DNA of 31,660 nt. Origin: Auxenochlorella pyrenoidosa. Taxonomy: Eukaryota > Chlorophyta > Trebouxiophyceae > Chlorellales > Chlorellaceae. The notes under the pieces were generated by a model, which made no database searches, had not been told where the DNA came from, and saw nothing but the letters and a program-made list of their open reading frames with translations. Where the stretch lies: the NCBI GenBank assembly GCA_001430745.1, contig KQ482029.1:145629-177288 (forward strand), in the 5' to 3' direction. The translations under genes were made by a program, and so were the position numbers. This document shows positions 1-8,114 of the stretch, piece after piece (within the stretch, counting starts at the first letter, position 1; each line of letters starts with the position of its first letter).

Positions 1-263
1 GAGTGGCAGATCACCCAGGCCCGCCCTGGCGCTTGGCTGCCTCCGCCCCCCTCTGCAAAATTGCAACGGTAACAGTATTTCGACGCCTGCTCCACCCCCC
101 CCAACCCACTGCGGCAGCAAAAACACGCCCCACCGCTGCCCACCCTGGTCAGGGCAAGCCAGGGGCGGCGAGGCAATGTCCAGCGCCCCCAGCACGCCAG
201 GGCATTCCTACGGCAGGCAGCAGCCTTGAGCGCCACCACACCAGGCAGTCCGGGCCTCCTCAC
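1..263. other. Intron / window edge of the ARP6-like gene
   Basis: This stretch lies downstream of the last certain ARP6-like exon on the minus strand. It contains a donor-proximal sequence and several AG dinucleotides preceded by pyrimidine tracts when read on the minus strand, for example around 50-60. No continuation of the actin-fold protein could be identified with confidence. It is therefore left as intron or unresolved sequence. Confidence 0.4.
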
Positions 264-739
264 CGCGCCAGGATCTCCCGCTGCAGGTCCCAGGCCACCA
301 CGTAGCCGCGGTCCACGGGCCGCCGCAGCGCCAGCGCCCCCACGTCCTTCATGCCCAGCATGGCCTCGCCCAGGAAGCTGGCACGCTCGCCCTTCTGCTT
401 GGCAGAGGCGTTGGGGAAGACCCTGCAGAGGGCGGGAAGGGGGGCCCCAGGGCGGCGGTCTATGAGGGCACGCCTGGCATTGCAGTGTGAACGTGGGAAG
501 CGATTGCTGCAAAGAGCAGGGCAGAAAGCCTTGCAGCGTGTACGACTGATTGTGGGCTGCCCTTCGTTGTGCAACATGGGTGGACTCATGAGCCGGAGAG
601 CACGGCAGAGACCGGCAGGAGCAGGGGCCAGGGGTCTGCCGCCTGCTGCCGCCGCCGCTCACTTGGGATTGTCGGGGTGCCGCGCGCTGCCCATCTTCAC
701 GCTTCCGCCTCCCAAATCGATGGCCACCACGTCCTGCAT
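264..739 (-). CDS. ARP6: Actin-related protein, ARP6-like (5' exons, partial)
   Basis: Two exons are visible, complement(663..739, 264..422), joined in phase 2; the next donor is at 263-262. The start is the ATG at 739-737. The joined product of about 78 residues opens with a strand carrying VVAIDLGGGSVKMG, the actin-fold phosphate-1 loop. It continues through VFPNASAKQKGERASFLG to RRPVDRGYVVAWDLQREIL. That order (nucleotide loop, 'V-P-N' segment, 'RP-DRGY..-WDLQ') is typical of the N-terminus of ARP6, a subunit of the SWR1/SRCAP complex that deposits H2A.Z; other ARPs are possible. The remaining exons lie left of position 264. A possible acceptor lies near 50, but the following frame could not be confirmed. 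Transcription diverges from the ABM gene at 892/988. Confidence 0.7.
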
Positions 740-987
740 CGTGTCCCCCTCTCAGAAGCCCCAGAGCCTGCCGGCGGATCACTCAGAGCGCTGCAAGTGT
801 GTGTGTGAGGCTGTAGAGTCTTTGATTTGTTTCGATGCACTGTCGAGTCGGGTTGCAATGTGCAACTCTCGATTTACTGCAGGCGGAACTCATGAACGGG
901 GCGCCAGCCTGGTCCAGCATGGCTGCTGCTGCTCCAAAAAGGGCTTCTCCTGTTGGTAAGTAGCAGTGCAGCAGCTAATCTGGCATC
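740..987. promoter_or_regulatory. Divergent upstream region, ARP6-like / ABM gene
   Basis: This is the interval between the ARP6-like ATG (minus, 739) and the possible starts of the ABM gene (plus, 892 or 988). It is only about 150-250 nt and must hold both 5' UTRs and both promoters. No convincing TATA element was seen. If the ABM start is at 988, the ATG at 892 and the strong donor at 956 would belong to an upstream leader exon. Confidence 0.35.
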
Positions 988-2258
988 ATGGATTCGGTGG
1001 TGAGCGTGCAAGGCAGTCCTGCGAAGCTAGCTCTGCGAAACAGTCTTGCTGACGGCCTTCGGTCCGTCTTGGAGACCTTGTGGTGCTCCTGATTGTGCAT
1101 GCACCGATGAGTGATCACAACGCTTCCTGCTTTGGCCCGTTGTGCCTCTGTCTGCCAGTTGTCGGCAGCAACTTCTGCCGCCGCTCCTGCTGCACACCTG
1201 TTCAAGCTCTCCGGCACGCCCCAGCCGGCCTGCAGGGCTCCACCTTTGTGCTCTGCGTCTACCTCAAGTTCCAGAATGTAGAGGACCGCGATGAGGTCAG
1301 GCCAGGGCTGCACTTGGTCGTGCTGCTGCAAGGTCACCTCCCACCCTGCTTTCTGCCTGCGCTCTTTATGTTGCGCCTCGAATGGGGCGGCTTGCTTGGT
1401 TGTGCATGGCAACGTGCTTCAGCCTGAAGCCTGTGGAGGGGATGGGTGGCCCGCCCATGCCGCTGTCACTGTACCTCCGCTCGCTGCTGCCGCAGTTTAT
1501 CGCGGCGTGGAAGCCCCTGGCAGAGTGGGTCAAGGCCAACGAGGCCGGCACCCTGGGCTACGAGGCCATGATCGCAGACACCGACCCCCTCAAGGTCATG
1601 GTGTTTGAGCGGTGAGGGCGGGTGGAGCTGGGAGAGGAGGGGGTGCCTCCAGCGCTGCACAGGCGCGGCGAGCAGGCCGGCATCGCCCCAGGCAGAGCCC
1701 TCCGACTGCTTGCTTGCTAAGAGAATAGCTGTGATTGGTGAAGCAGACCATCAGGTGCTGCCGCAGAATGCACTGCCGGGGGGACCAGGCAGGTGGCCAT
1801 GGTGGGCTCGTTGTGGCCTGCGCTCCATGCAAACAGCACCCGACCCCCCCCCACCCCCACCCCCACCACCCCCACCCACCCACCCACCCACCCACCCCGC
1901 AATTTCCCTCCCCTTTGGCTGCAAGCAGCTACGTCAGCAAGGACTACTTCAACGATGTGCACCGCACCAGCCAGCCCTACCTGGCCTTCAAGGTGGGCAG
2001 CAGAGCACAGCTCAGAACTTCTGGTGTGCGAGGGGGGGCATGCAGAACTGCAGCACGGACGGGCTTGGGGTTTTGCAGCAGCCACGCATGGCCCGGTATC
2101 TCGCTGAGGCCCTGCTACCCCCTGCTGCCACCCATCTGCCCTGATCCCTGCAGGAGCAGCAGGGCAAGTGGCGGGTGGAGCATGCCGTGGAGGTCTCGGG
2201 ACAGAGCTACTTTGAGACCGCTGTGGGGCACATGACGCGGCCAGACAGCCAGGCATAG
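988..2258 (+). CDS. Antibiotic biosynthesis monooxygenase (ABM) domain protein
   Basis: Compact model: join(988..999, 1236..1295, 1496..1611, 1929..1992, 2154..2258), 118 residues, all phases consistent. The protein contains STFVLCVYLKFQNVEDRDE, then FIAAWKPLAEWVKANEAGTL, GYEAMIADTDPLKVMVFERY, VSKDYFNDVHRTSQPYLAFK and a short C-terminus. This is the ferredoxin-like ABM fold: strand, helix, 'E.GTL.YE', 'ERY.SK.Y...VH..S..F'. ABM proteins include small heme- or quinol-type monooxygenases and many of unknown substrate; no substrate is inferred. An alternative 5' end starts at ATG 892, join(892..955, 1159..1295, ...), giving 161 residues with an Ala/Cys-rich leader that could be a transit peptide. 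The last four exons are firm from 1236 onward; the first exon is not. TGTAA follows the stop by about 30 nt. Confidence 0.75.
1844..1899 (+). repeat. C-rich CCCAC/CCCA simple repeat in ABM intron
   Basis: A tract of C runs punctuated by single A residues, ending in about seven CCCA units. It lies in the intron just upstream of the acceptor at 1928. It acts as a long pyrimidine-like tract before the AG and is probably length-polymorphic. Confidence 0.8.
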
Positions 2259-2289
2259 ATTTGCTCTGGCCCACAGCGTGTCTTACTAT

Positions 2290-2294
2290 TGTAA
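2290..2294 (+). promoter_or_regulatory. TGTAA polyadenylation signal (ABM gene)
   Basis: TGTAA, the usual green-algal 3'-end signal, occurs about 32 nt after the ABM stop codon and in the sense orientation. Confidence 0.55.
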
Positions 2295-2449
2295 TACTCG
2301 TGATACTCGTTACCTGTCTTGTCGTATAGCATGAGAGCAGAGCAGCAGGAGCAGCCAAAAGCTCCTTGGCGGCAGCGCCGCGCAGCATGTCCCCGCTAGC
2401 GAAGGAGCAAGGGATCCCTGCACATCGCCAATTGAATCTTGTGTGCATC

Positions 2450-3374
2450 ATGCATCTCACAGCACTCTCTCAAGTGCTGACAGCCTCACCTGCGCACTGG
2501 CGGCCGTCGCAGCTTGCGACCTGGCGGCTGCCAAGCTTGCGGCAGTTTGTGGATGGTCGTACAATTACCCAGTCCTGCCCTTCGGCAGGAAATTCGGAGC
2601 AGCGTCACCCTGCGGCACGGCAGCAGCAGCCGTGCGCGCTTGCAGCCTCCTCGGGCTACCCGGAGGGCAGTCCTGGGCAGCAGGTGCAGCGTGCGCTGGG
2701 ATTAGACTATGGGCGGCGCGTGGTGGGCTTGGCTGTGAGCACGCTAGGCCTGGCGCCGCGGCCGCTCGACGGCGTGCCAGGCTGCGCGTCCGCTGCCGAC
2801 GTGTTGGCCACTGCACAAGCTGTGCTAGAAGTGGCCATGCGCGAGCGTTGTGATGCCATCGTGGTGGGCCTGCCAGTCACCTCCACCGGCTCCCTGCGGC
2901 GCCGCGATACCGACTCGCAGCAGGGCCGGCGCTGCCGCAACTTTGCCTCCACGCTGGCGTCGCTGGCAGAGCCTCGTGGCCTGCGAGTCTTTCTGGCAGA
3001 CGAGAGGGGCAGCACGCTGGAGGCGCGCCAGGTGCTGGAGGCCAGCGGCAGCCGGCGATCAACATTCAGCAGGGTGAGGCAGAGCCTGCGCGTGCCTTGC
3101 TCCACTGCAGTGCTGCCCAGGACAGCGTTTCCTGCCCGGGCAACAGTCTCGCATGATGCAGTGGCCGCTGCAGTGCTGTGCCTCCAGTACACAGTCGGGT
3201 ACAAGCGCCGCCGCTGCCTTGGCACTCCCCCACCCTCAACCCACTCCCGCCCTGCTGCAGCGCAAGGACAGCGTGTCTGCCGCGGTCATCCTGACCACCT
3301 TCTTTGACAACCCACGGGAGGCGGTGCGTGTGAAGCCGTGGCGCCCGCCAGGAGCAGCAGGTGCGGCGGGCTGA
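2450..3374 (+). CDS. RuvX/YqgF family RNase H-fold protein, probably organellar
   Basis: Model join(2450..3073, 3261..3374), phase 0 junction, 245 residues from ATG 2450; an upstream in-frame Met at 2366 would add 28. About 80 N-terminal residues rich in Ala, Ser, Arg and Gln precede the domain, compatible with a plastid or mitochondrial transit peptide. The domain starts with ALGLDYGRRVVGLAVS (acidic residue D86), continues with DAIVVGLP and FLADERGSTLEA, and ends across the intron with RKDSVSAAVILTTFFD. These supply the D/E/D pattern of the YqgF fold. Bacterial RuvX/YqgF acts in pre-16S rRNA end maturation and was proposed as a Holliday-junction resolvase; the algal protein probably serves an organelle. 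The arginine-rich insert after VVGLPVTSTG resembles other eukaryotic copies only loosely. Confidence 0.85.
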
Positions 3375-3561
3375 TGCAGCGTGCTGGTACTGCATCTCGC
3401 CGCTGCTTGGCACACGCATTTGCTTGCTTATGCACGGCGAGCGCTGTGGCTGCCTGGCAGTCTGCCATATGCCGCTGACGTGTCCGACGCGCCTAACATC
3501 TGATGCCGCACGATGGATTGGCATTCCTGCAGACGGCAAGCGTCCGCATAGAGTGCGACAG

Positions 3562-3614
3562 AGCAGCAACCAGCAGCAAGCACAGCAGCAGCAAGGGCAG
3601 CAGCAGGAGCAGGC
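3562..3614. repeat. AGC/CAG-rich low-complexity stretch
   Basis: Imperfect AGC triplets with interruptions, downstream of the RuvX coding sequence, probably within its 3' UTR. It is in no supported reading frame. Confidence 0.6.
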
Positions 3615-4181
3615 GCAACATTTGCCTGCTGAGCACCATCAGCCACATGCAGCAGAACAGCAGGCGGCAGGCCAGTCATGACACGGCACGTTCCCTCGGC
3701 TAAGGTGCATCCTGCCACAAAGGGAGCAGAGAAAGCAGTTTCAATGCATGTGTTTCCCTTGATCTGCCTGGAGGATCCATTAGGATCTGCCTCCTGAGCG
3801 CAAGCTGCTGTGTGGTGGTGGACCCGTGGAATCTGCAGGCAGGTTTCCATGCAAAGCAATCAGTCCGGAGCCTGGCATGGCAGAGGCATTGGTCTGCCGC
3901 TCAAGTGATGTGCATATGAACCTGGACAGCCTGGCAGGGCAAATGATGCAACAAACGGTGTGTGTCGAGCCAGAGGTTTTTTTCTGGGCCAGTTGTGAGT
4001 TTGAAGGGGGTGGTCCCAGCAAATGCCATGATTTGGCATCGCAGTATGTGCCTGTGGACACCTCACGAGCAAAGCGCGCTGTCCATGCACCCCTGAATAA
4101 ATGGGTGTGAAGGAGACGAGCCTGTAGGTTGGGTGCATCCCCAGGCAGAGTGACACCCAAACAACAGCGATGCCAGGTTGA

Positions 4182-4186
4182 TTACA
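4182..4186 (-). promoter_or_regulatory. TGTAA polyadenylation signal (hydrolase gene)
   Basis: TTACA on the plus strand reads TGTAA on the minus strand, about 258 nt after the hydrolase stop codon. It is the first such signal seen downstream of that gene. Confidence 0.4.
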
Positions 4187-4374
4187 TCAGGGGCCCAAGG
4201 TGGCCCTCCTGGCCATTCTAGGGCAGAGATCCAAGTAGTGAGATGCTGAATAGTGTGTGCACTGTTTGTTGGTGAGAAAATATTTGGTGCGAGGCCCTGA
4301 TGCCGGGTGCACGCACCACGCCGCGAGCGACAGCGGTAGGCTCCACCTAGCCTGCCCATATCGTGCTCATAAGA

Positions 4375-4430
4375 AGCACCTCGTATCAGGCGTCCCTTGT
4401 TATTCAGGCTTGGAGCACCTCGTATCAGGC
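4375..4430. repeat. Duplicated 17-mer in hydrolase 3' UTR
   Basis: AGCACCTCGTATCAGGC occurs at 4375-4391 and again, identical, at 4414-4430 (spacing 39 nt). Both copies lie within 70 nt downstream of the hydrolase stop at 4444 (minus strand). Confidence 0.75.
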
Positions 4431-4443
4431 TGCCCGGCCACCC

Positions 4444-7400
4444 TCACCGAGCCACCGCCACTGCCGCTGCCCCCTTGGTGCTGAAGCTGAGGTGGGTGTC
4501 CGGCTTGGCGGCCGCCCACATGGCGGCCAGCTCCCCGGCGCCCTGCTCGCCCCGCAGCCTGGCAGCCAGGAAGGCGGCCGCCAGGGCCAGGGCATCCGGC
4601 TGCACCGCCGTGCTGGGCTCCACTGTGGGGCAGCTGATGGCCGCCATGGAGGCGGTGCCTGCGAGGGAGGGGATCTACAAGAGAGGATGAGGGGGGAGGC
4701 CTGCTGATGCGGGCTAGGGGCACGTTGGACTGTGCAGCGCTGGGCAACGCGGGCGTCATGCAGCGCAGAGCGGGCCCTGCTGCGCAAGCTGCAGCGCGGG
4801 CGGAGCAGGGGGCTGGGGGAGCGGGGCCAGCCCTCGCCTGGGTCCACAAAGGCCATATGCCCGGCCTGGCCAAAGCGCGCCAGCCAGGAGCCGTTGGCCG
4901 CAAACTCGACAAACCCAGACGGCCCGTCGGTGGGCGACGCCAGGCTGGCCGCCCCCTTGCTCTCCATGCCGGGCTTGCGGTCATCCCAGTCGCAGCACCA
5001 CCTGGGAGTGCTTGGTGGGCAGCGCAAGGGCAGATGCTTTTGCCATGGAGGCTGAATGTCCTGGTTTGGGACGGGTGCGTGGCAGCCGGCAGAGCAGGTG
5101 CAGGGGACAAGCGGGCTGGCAAGGCCAGGTGTCCAGTGTGCTGGGTGCAAGCTGTCACAGTTTCGTGGGTGGTACGGCGCCGAGACCACCGAAGACGGGC
5201 TGCTGGTTGACAGCTGATGCACAGTGCCTGGGTGCCAGGCTGCCGGCTAACCAGGCACCCGTGCATCTCCACCCCTCGCAGCGCTCACCAGCTGGGCCGG
5301 CACAGCCCCTGCTGCGCCCAGGCCGCCTCCTCTGCCGACGTCGGGGTGTGGTCCTGCGGGGGCTCGCAGCCGTTGCGGTCCACGCAGTGCACGGCCGCGC
5401 TCATGATCAGCACCGGCTGGCGGTACCTGCGGGACCGGGCAGGACAGGGCGCAGGGGAAGGGGGTGAGGGCGGGCAGCTGCGAGGCAGGCCGAGGTGCCT
5501 GCACGAGCGTGAGCAGCGCCCCTGCCGAGCAGGCCGAGCTTGGTGACACTGCCACCTGCAACAACTGGCCCTTCCACACACTCGTGGCTGCCCCAACTCA
5601 CTCTGCCAGGTACTGGCGCGCCACACGCAGGCTGAGCTGAGTGTCTGCACACAGGGAGGAGGGACGCAGTCTGGAGCTGGTCAGGGACGCCGGCTGCCCT
5701 GCCCATGCCACGGCACAGTGCCCCCAAGGCGGCAACCCTGCAAGTGCACCTCTGGTATACATGGGTGCACTCCCACACATGGCGGCAGTGGGCACTCAAA
5801 AAGTCTGCGGGGTGGTGCACGCAGAAGAACTGCATGAGTGCTGCCGAGCTCACAGTCCACGGGGTCCAGCATGACTGCTGCCCCCACCCCCTCCTGCACC
5901 ATGCCAGACAGGATGGCTGTCAGGCCTGCAGGGACCGGGAGGGAAGGCAGGTGCAGTGGTGTGGGGATGACAAGACAGTTTGCGACACTGCTAAGCGAAA
6001 GGGACATGGCCTTGTGCAAGCTCAGTGGGGCAGGCAGGAAGATGTAGGGTGGACGGCGAGGCTGCTGAGCACCCACCGCCGCCCATGCTGTGGCCCATGA
6101 CGCCGATGGGGCCGGCTGCAAACTGGCCGGCAAAGCTGCTGCCGCGCGTGTTGTTCTCGTGGTTGCGCCTGCTGGGGGAGCAGGCGAGCACGTCAGAGGT
6201 GAGCACAGACAAGGACGTGCAGCCATGTCACAGGCAAATCGATGCCCTTCCAGACTGCTGCATGCCCACTGTGGACACAGCAGGCGCACCCACCAGGTGA
6301 GGATTTGGGTCAGGTAGGCGGACTCGGTCTCGCTGGAGGGGGTGAACGCTCCGCCCATTGGCCGGTTGTACTGCACAGTGCGGCACGCAGGCTCGGTTGG
6401 TGCTCCCCGGCTGCATGGGCATCAAGGTATGTTTCACACTGCCCAGCGGTGCCAGGGCGCTGTGGTATGGCCGCACCTGCATCACAGCGTAGCCCCAGCT
6501 GGCCAGGTGGTCGGCATAGGCCTTGTACATGGCGGGTCCGCAGCTGTACCCTGCACGAACGGGGGCAGGGCATGCCCTCCGCAGCGTCACGGGGCGATTG
6601 GCAACCCACAGCGCATGCTCTGTTCACATGGCTGCCTGCCGACCACGCCCGCTGCCGCTGCTGCCTGAGCATGTCGCGCCCTCGCGCCCCACACCGCTGA
6701 TTAGGTAGACGGTTTCGTGCGGCCCCGGGAAGGCGGCGCAGGCGCCGGGGGCGGGCATGGTGACGTGCAGCGTGATGGCGCACTGCGCGCCGCGGCAGCC
6801 AGTGGCAGCAGCCGACAGGTCCAGGCTCACGTTGCCCACGGCCCGCAGGGTGCGGCAGGGGCCGGGGGAGGCGTAGGGCAGCGGCATGTCGCCGCTCTGG
6901 GCGGCCACCAGCAGGGCATCTGGGCCCAGCACCTGCAGGGGGTGTGATAAAGAGGTGATAAAGAGGGGGCCCTCTCAAGGGGCAGATTGAATGGCCCACC
7001 CGACAGCTGCCTGCGCTTGCAGAGCTGACCGCAGGCGGGTGCGGACCAGGAGGAGCGGGTTTGGAGGAGGTTGCACTGGGGTATGCGAGGGGGCATGTAC
7101 GTTCCAGCCCAGCAGCCAGCAGCCCGCGACAGGCACCACCAGCCTGGCAGGCAGCTTGCCATGAACAGCGACTCGGTGGGCGACTGTGACTCGGGGTAGA
7201 AGGGGGCCTTGGGGTCGGGCTGCTCCGCAGCATCTGCTGTGTCAGGCACAGGCGCTGCCGTCAGTGCTGCAGGCCCACCCCCAGCAGCGGTCGCAGGGGC
7301 GGGCGCCACTGGCTGCTCAGCTCTAGCCCGACGCAGACGTCGGTTGTCCACTGCCGCCTTGCCCAGCACGCCTGCCAGCGTTGCTACAGCTGCGAGCAGC

Positions 7401-7462
7401 ACAACGACGCCTGCAGCTATCAAAAGGCGACGCTTTGTAGCTGGCTCCATGGGAGTGACCAT
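4444..7462 (-). CDS. Membrane-anchored chlorophyllase-like alpha/beta hydrolase
   Basis: Model complement(join(4444..4658, 4838..5001, 5289..5426, 5602..5644, 5821..5925, 6077..6168, 6294..6370, 6477..6550, 6695..6932, 7160..7462)), 482 residues, every junction in phase. Residues about 12-35 (LLIAAGVVVLLAAVATLAG) form one N-terminal membrane segment preceded by Lys/Arg, so a signal anchor. The hydrolase domain has GYSCGPAMYKAYADHLASWG, then GVMGHSMGGG with nucleophile S258, then MLDPVD (candidate acid D282 or D285), and AGHMAF with H405. 'LDPVD', a 'C-P..-DH' segment and 'GHM' are in the order found in chlorophyllases, although those usually have GHSRGG. A PAF-acetylhydrolase or dienelactone-hydrolase-like esterase is the alternative. 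Introns 1 (donor 7159-7158) and 9 (donor 4837-4836) need GC donors. The substrate is not inferred. Confidence 0.8.
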
Positions 7463-8114
7463 CGAGCTGGGAGTGGGCTGCCGGCCGGTGGCAAGAGGCG
7501 GGCCGCTTCCGAGGCAGCAGCGGGGCCCAAGGCAGCGCCTTTGGGTGAGTCGGCTGGACCTGCTGCCTCGGCAGGCGGATTTCTAACTGCACTTATCCAA
7601 GGACAGGCGCTGGGCCCTGCCGCCCGCTCGCGGTGCTCGAAGGCTAGCGGCAAGCAAGAGGGCTTGCGGCCCTGTTCCGGCGATCAAAGATTCCGAAAGC
7701 GATCGATGAACATTATCGAATAGCCGAAGAGGCGGGAAGCGTCGAGCATAGCTCATACGCCCGCCCAGGAGTCTCCCGCCCCAGCGCACACAGCGCTCCA
7801 CTCTGCCTGGAGACGCATTCTTGCCAGTCTCCTTGGTGCCGCCAGCCCTCACTTGTATCCTTCGACTCCTCGCGTATTCCTGTGCATACGAAGCTTGTAC
7901 CCCCACATGTGCCTTTGTTTGTGCCAAATGCTATCCCGTCTGTCTGCAATGAGGATCCCATTGCTGCCCGGGCAGCGCTGATCCAAACGCCAGAGCCAAA
8001 CTTTTTTCTGATCATTCTGTCTTGGCTGAGATCCCTTGACATGCTGATACCGATCACGACCTGTCTGTGTGCAAAACAAAAGCCCAGCTGGACACTGCGG
8101 CAAGGCTGCGGCTG
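7463..8114. other. Intergenic region upstream of the hydrolase gene
   Basis: About 650 nt separates the hydrolase start (minus) from the stop of the upstream F-box gene, also on the minus strand. It must hold the hydrolase promoter and the F-box 3' UTR. No clear TATA element, TGTAA or RNA gene was seen. Confidence 0.5.

Larger units (their letters stand above)
3375..4443. other. Convergent intergenic region (3' ends of RuvX and hydrolase genes)
   Basis: About 1.07 kb lies between the RuvX stop and the hydrolase stop (minus strand). It holds an AGC-rich stretch at 3562-3614, a minus-strand TGTAA at 4186-4182 and a duplicated 17-mer next to the hydrolase stop. Open frames here are short and have no recognisable family. 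I see no RNA gene. Confidence 0.6.
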
